From Drosophila pseudoobscura (taxonomy: Eukaryota; Arthropoda; Insecta; Diptera; Drosophilidae): a DNA stretch of 64,000 nt. The notes under the pieces were generated by a model. The model made no database searches. It had not been told where the DNA came from and saw only the letters and a program-made list of their open reading frames with translations. This document shows positions 58,801 to 64,000 of this stretch, one piece after another. The stretch covers positions 12,103,001 through 12,167,000 of the forward strand of contig NC_046681.1 of NCBI RefSeq assembly GCF_009870125.1, in the 5' to 3' direction. How positions within the stretch are numbered: the stretch's first letter is position 1; the number at the start of each line of letters is the position of its first letter. The translations under genes and the position numbers were made by a program.

Positions 58801-60992
58801 CATCATCGCGTCCTTCGCAGGTTATGCTATTCCCACCTGTTAGATATCTGTTGGGGGAGCGAAAATATAGTAGTTTAGAGCCAACAAGGGTACCCATTTC
58901 GACTCACTTATAATCCGCAGCTGCACCCAAATCGAGGCGACTCTTTTCCTCGGACGAAAGACCAGCCAAGATACAATAAAACACATGATAATTACGTTCG
59001 CTGTGATTCTGGGAGACAATTCGTGACTTCTCCAATAGATACTGCTCGATTTTGGCCCCCTCGATCACACCATTCGCGCTAAAGTGTATATCTATATATT
59101 TGCCAAATCTGTTAATGAACACAAACAAAATCAATTAGCAAAGAATGGGAAAATTCCTCTTAAATAATATATTTACCTGGAAGAATTATCGTTTCGTATG
59201 GTTTTGGCATTGCCAAAGGCCTCTAGTATGGGATTTGCCTCTAGGATTTGCTGTTCGATCCACGAATGCTTGCCGCTGATTGCCGCCAGATATTGTAGGA
59301 TCAGTTTTGTGCTCTCCGTCTTGCCCGCCCCCGATTCGCCCGAGATCACAATGCACTGATCCTGGAGGTAGCGTTTCATATGCGCATACGCATTGTCGCC
59401 AATGGCAAATATATGCGGCGGGAGTTCACCTATTTTACGCTCCTTATACAGCTTGATCTGGTCGCCCGTGTAGATGGGCAGGATCTGGTAGGGATTGACG
59501 GCAACCAATATGGAACCGGTATAGGTCTGAAATAGGAAAAGGTCGGATAAAAGAGGGGTATATTAATATCCAAAGATCTCCAAGAAAGCCTTGATTTTTT
59601 CTATTAAATGTTACGTATATCTTGATACTTTTCATGCTTTAAGGCTTCTTTTCATTTGGAACACCCCTTATATTCTTTCGAATGTGACAACATATCAAAT
59701 AGGGAAGCAAAAACCCCGATAAATACCTAATGTGAAATGGGGCATGATAAGAATTTTGATATCTATAATACCTTCACAGTAATGATGTAATATATTCCAA
59801 GTGGGGTCATATGAGACTTTCAATGAATCTACTGCGGGTTTACAAAAGAACTTAACGTGGATTCAAGGGATTTCAGCATTTCTATAGTTATTTCGATATA
59901 AGTTTTACCTATTTATCCACAAATCTATGTATATTATTGGGTATTTTTGTACTCACATATATTAGATTCTCCTTGTAGCGTATGAGTAGATTCCGCAAGA
60001 TACCGGCTTCGTGAAGATCGCCCAGCGATATCATATCTTCCACGCCCTGGACCGAGGACGCGTGCATGGCCTTGATGCGACGCTCGGGGGCCAGCCAGAC
60101 CTCGTCGCCATCATCGTCACGCACTTGGATGCGTCGACCCTCCGCGGAGATGACACGTGCTCCAATGGCCACATCGAATTCTCGCCCCGAGGCGGGCTCT
60201 ATCCAGATGTAGTCACCCTGTGTGTGGAATCGATGGTCACAAGTTTTACAATTTTGTACAATTTGACATTCAGCTTTACGACGAGGCTGCCTGCCACATT
60301 TGGTTGCCACGGACCCAGTCCCAGAGCCATAAAAAACAAAAGCTTGACGTTGTTTGTTGTAAGAATCGGTGGAGTGGAACGCAGCAAAAAGCAACAACAG
60401 AAAGAGTGATACCAGGGACAGACCTGAACGATGGTTAGTACAGTGGTGGGCGGATATGGACACGACAGGTGGAGCAGGGGGTCACTTCAAGGGTTCTGTT
60501 CTTTTCAGGGAGAAGTGTTACCATTACAAAATGAAGTGTACCCCCACCCGAAACCCGTTCCAGGTCTCAATATTCCTGCCCACCAGTGTGTAGAGCGGAC
60601 TGGGTGGGAGCAGCGCAATGGGAGTATGGCTTACATACCACACACGCACACGCACACGCACACACACACACACACACACATGTGCAAGAAACTTCCGCTT
60701 TTTGCTGCTGCTTCTTCTGTGTGTTTCTCCTACTCTTTTTTGTCTACAAAAGCACAAGGTGCATTGAATGTAAGGTGAGGCTTTGCACTCTGTCTTCCTC
60801 TTTCGCTCTGGATCTCTGGACAAGGCCTCACCTTAAATTTATGCACATTAAAGTTTTTTATGGCAAAAGGAAGAGCAACAGAGATGCATGATTATAGATA
60901 AGTCGAGATCTGTGCTCTCTCTTTGAAGCTTATGCTCTCCCTCTCTCGGTGTCTCTCTCTTTCTTGATACTTACACGTGTTACAATCACCAT
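52844..60992 (-). CDS. ck: Crinkled, unconventional myosin VIIa
   Basis: Actin motor needed for hair and bristle shape and hearing-organ function. Coding exons, read right to left: 60992-60975, 60217-59957, 59526-59177, 59108-58908, 58847-56453, 56388-54938, 54874-53519, 53459-53313, 53245-53125, 53050-52844. All junctions are in phase; the total is 2168 residues (fly protein about 2167). The first exon holds only six codons, MVIVTR. The motor domain has P-loop GESGAGKT at residues 156-163, NDNSSRFGK (switch 1) and DIFGFENF (switch 2). Then come five IQ motifs ([14 protein letters not shown] onward), a charged helix, MyTH4-FERM 1, an SH3 domain ([20 protein letters not shown]) and MyTH4-FERM 2, ending KNRTIRAN. 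Strong C/G third-position bias creates long empty frames on the opposite strand. Confidence 0.98.
59527..59956 (-). other. ck intron 2
   Basis: AT-rich intron of 430 nt between the exon ending ENLIY and the exon starting [12 protein letters not shown]. No other feature is visible. Confidence 0.85.
60218..60974 (-). other. ck intron 1 with CA microsatellite
   Basis: Intron of 757 nt after the MVIVTR microexon. It contains a CA/CG-CA microsatellite at 60639-60680. Frames through it, such as 59909-60463 on the minus strand, are extensions of exon 2 upstream of its acceptor at 60218-60219. Confidence 0.8.
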
Positions 60993-63900
60993 ATTCGTCG
61001 TCCTTCATTTACTGTTCCCGGGGTTTTGGCATCCAAATGCGAAGGTCCGTCCGCTCTTCTCCGTCGTCTGCTTCTGCCTCGTTTCTTTGCCTTCCTCTTC
61101 TTCTTTTTGTAGTGGTGTTGTTCTGTTCCATAAAAGAGAACAAGTGGAAGAGAGTTAGCCATAAGCAAACAGCAAAAGCAACAAGTTAGCGCCTGCCTGC
61201 GGCAATGGAAACCGGCTTTGGAAAATACAAGACGAAGAATTAAGGTGAAGTTTACGGTAAATTGAAAGAATTCACAACTTGTCGCTGTCTTCGTTTGTGG
61301 TCCGTCGTCGACGTCCTCTTGTTGTTGCTTTCTATATCTATCTCTCCGCCTATATCTCTCTCATTTCTAGTCAATGTCTTTCTTTCTTTTCATTTGGCAT
61401 AACATAACCCATTCATACACTCACTAACAGACACTTTAATTTACAGTCAAACACTTACATATGTGTCCCAAGGCCAGAGTTTGGTAAAACTTAATCTTTT
61501 AGAAAGAAAAGAAAGACTAGAATGAAGGCTAGAAACTTAAGAGTGGCCTATGAGATCCATTTACATTTTGTAAAATATATCCTAATATATAATACCGCCA
61601 TGGGCTCGAAACTATTTCCGTTTCTACTTAAAATCGTAATAGCCTCTCAAAAACCTATTAGTCATTAAGAATGCTTAACCCCTCGAAAACTTTCGTCAAT
61701 TCTTTTCTTCTAACGAAACCTCAACACAATCACACACACTCACTCTCAAACCAAAAAAATAAAACTCCAACCTAAAATTAGTCACCGATTCCTAAACCAT
61801 TCGTTACTTTCGATACTTCTTTCTTCATTCCGAAATCAAATCAAACAATCCAATACGTGACCAAAAAGATCTTCATAAATAATGAATCCCATAGACATGC
61901 AAAAAAGGCCAACCAGCTATTTTCACTTTTCGGCGACAATCTTCCGTGACAGTAACCAAAAATAAAATCCAAGAGAACCCGTACCGAAAGCCATGAAGGT
62001 CTCTGAATGGATTGCGTTTGTTATGCAAATGGTTTTAGGGTTTCATTGAAAAAATTTACTTTCATTGCTTTATACGGAGGAACTCGGGGCTACCATACTA
62101 TATACGATTAGCAATAGAAAACTGCAAGTCTATAACGATAAATTTCTAGAAAATTTCAGAAAAGAAAGGTGTTGACATTGATGGATTCCTCAAAGGGGGG
62201 GGAAATCCAAGTGATATACGAGATGATTCTATTCAGAAATTTCAATTGGAAAATATTTCCATTGTTCTGGTTTTATTTTCTCATCCTAATCTGAAGGGAA
62301 AAATGGACTTGGACATTGATAGATGTGGAAATTTTAAGGGGCATGTGAAGTTTTGTAAGAAATGATCTTCCCTTTGATATGAGATGATTTTATTCTATTA
62401 TAGAAGACAAATGTGTATTTGAATTGTTTTTTATATGAACATCATATCTCCATAGGTTAATTCCTTAAGGAGTTTTAAATTGGAATAATGCTTTAAATCT
62501 GTACAATCGCTTAGCAATTATCGTATGATAATTCTTTGAATCTTAACCATCATAAAACTATACAAAATAAACGCTTCTTATCGCAAAGAATTGACCTACA
62601 AAGATAACACAACTAGCAAACGTTTCTTTAAAGGTACAGCTACTGAATCATGTGAGACTCCACTTGTCATCATCTTTTTAATCGAAATGGTCAACCCATA
62701 CATCTTTTTTATGCAAAAACTTAAAACAGTTAAGAACCAAACTGGCCATAACTCAACACTGGATACCTCCCCACCTACAGATCATAGATATCCCATACAG
62801 AAGACCCCTTTGAAGAGGCAGCAGCACCCCATGGAGGCTCAATTTCACGTTGGCGTCATATCCCAGTCGGTTGCCATTTGAAACCGCCTTCCAATTGGAC
62901 ACCCCATCCATCATTTAACACATGGACTAACAGCAGCGGCAGAGGTGGCAGCAGCAGCAGAAACAGCAGCTATAGCGGACACTGCCGCACCACCAGGTAT
63001 AGTTACTCATTTGGAGGCGTCTCTATATAGTGGGGATACACTCCTATCTCGAAGGTAATTGCAACATGCCAGACAATAAACAGCAACAAAAACAACGGCA
63101 ACCAAATTTAGTGGCACACACAGTGAGGCGGCTACGGCGGCGGCACGTATACCAGTCTGGTTACGCTCTGGCGGTCAAAATACAAGTATACCCCATAATG
63201 CAGCAGCATTACCAGCAGCAGCACATAGGGAACTGATCTACAAGCCACACCACCACACATCAACAGACACACATACCTACATACATATACATATACAGTA
63301 TAACATCTAGAGACGGGCGCAAAACGTGAGCCGGAAACTTTATGGAATTCTACGGAACAGTTTTTGCATCGTATATTATTAAAAATCAATTGAATTTGGG
63401 AATTTGGGAGTTACCACTGTACCCGAATATCAGTTGTTTGGAGTTCAAGCACTCGTACAAATAAACATTTAAAAATACGAGTATTGCCTAATACCTATTC
63501 CATTTCGCTCTTATCGGAGAAACCCACTTAAGTGCCTGCCAGATAAGCAAAGAACATTAAACCAGGTGTAAGGGCGGGGGTTTTGGGACGGCAAGGGCCC
63601 TATCAGCGTAGACATATGAACATATCTCTGAAACTGAAACTGAATCAGCCGCAGAGATGAAACTGAATGCAGATTCCAAGAGATTCTGCATCAATCCATC
63701 ACTGACTCAACTTTGGCACGTACTGCCATGCAAAAGGCAGGTGGAAAAGAGGGGAAAGAGGAGGTGAAAAGGGAGAAAGGGAAAAGAGCAGCACGTGAGC
63801 GACGCTTAAGAGAGTGCGTTCGTTGTGTGAAACGTGTGCGTGTGAGAGTGAGCCAAAAGTTCATCGAGAGTCATTAGTGAAAGTTCGTATGGGGGGGGCT

Positions 63901-64000
63901 GGGGCTGGGGCTGGGGCTGTGGCTGTGGCTCTACTCTGCCACGTACAATTACGGTATATGCATCACACATGTACATATATATATGTATGTACACATGTGT
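60993..64000. other. Upstream region of ck
   Basis: Includes the ck 5' UTR and probably its promoter or further leader exons; no start site can be fixed. Features seen: CTTCCTCTTCTTC-rich DNA at 61080-61110, AT-rich DNA at 61440-62600, CAGCAG-rich DNA at 62930-62980, a GGGGCT/GTGGCT repeat at 63898-63930, and an imperfect palindrome ACACATGTAC...GTACACATGTGT at 63965-64000. No coding gene is supported. Confidence 0.45.

Overview
This window is nuclear DNA of a Drosophila species. The proteins read almost line for line like D. melanogaster proteins, introns are short (59-84 nt) among a few very long ones, and the gene order matches the Adh-region neighbourhood 35B of D. melanogaster chromosome arm 2L (Muller element B): dynactin p25, ANKRD49-like, NC2beta, Thg1, cap methyltransferase, GABA-B-R1, yellow-c, CIAPIN1, Su(H) and crinkled (ck). 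Abundant CA/TG, CT/AG and CAG/CAA simple repeats suggest a species outside the melanogaster subgroup, but I cannot name it.

Layout. 0-5.3 kb is a packed block of five housekeeping genes in alternating orientation: dynactin p25 (+), ANKRD49-like (-), NC2beta (+), Thg1 (-), RNA cap guanine-N7 methyltransferase (+). 5.9-13.9 kb holds a small tandem family of fast-evolving secreted proteins: two intact genes (5993-6577 and 13185-13840) and two decaying copies (around 9.2 kb and 12.1 kb). 14-38.5 kb is dominated by GABA-B-R1 (15 coding exons, 22251-36231), with a probable repeat-rich non-coding leader exon ending at 18062 and a long 3' UTR. Two uninterrupted genes are nested in its introns on the same strand: an unrecognised 520-residue protein (27143-28705), and a 759-residue Na,K-ATPase beta-subunit-like protein with a very long cytoplasmic N-terminus (31809-34088). 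38.6-40.1 kb holds three broken tandem duplicates of GABA-B-R1 exons 9-13; in two of them the 68-nt intron 11 is nearly identical to the functional gene while the exons are wrecked. 40.7-48.4 kb carries yellow-c (+), CIAPIN1 (-) and Su(H) (+). 48.4-52.8 kb is mostly non-coding and includes a roughly 0.9 kb inverted-repeat (foldback-like) element enclosing a broken gene-like fragment. 52.8-61.0 kb is the complete ck (myosin VIIa) gene on the minus strand, and the rest is its upstream region.

The named genes act in unrelated pathways (cargo transport, transcription repression, tRNA-His maturation, mRNA capping, GABA signalling, cuticle-related secreted protein, Fe-S assembly, Notch transcription, actin motor); there is no operon logic. 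Exon boundaries were set by hand from splice consensus, reading frame and recalled family sequence, so each should be confirmed with transcripts. The most novel material is the nested beta-subunit-like gene, the nested orphan, the secreted-protein cluster, the GABA-B-R1 duplicates with preserved introns, and the foldback element.
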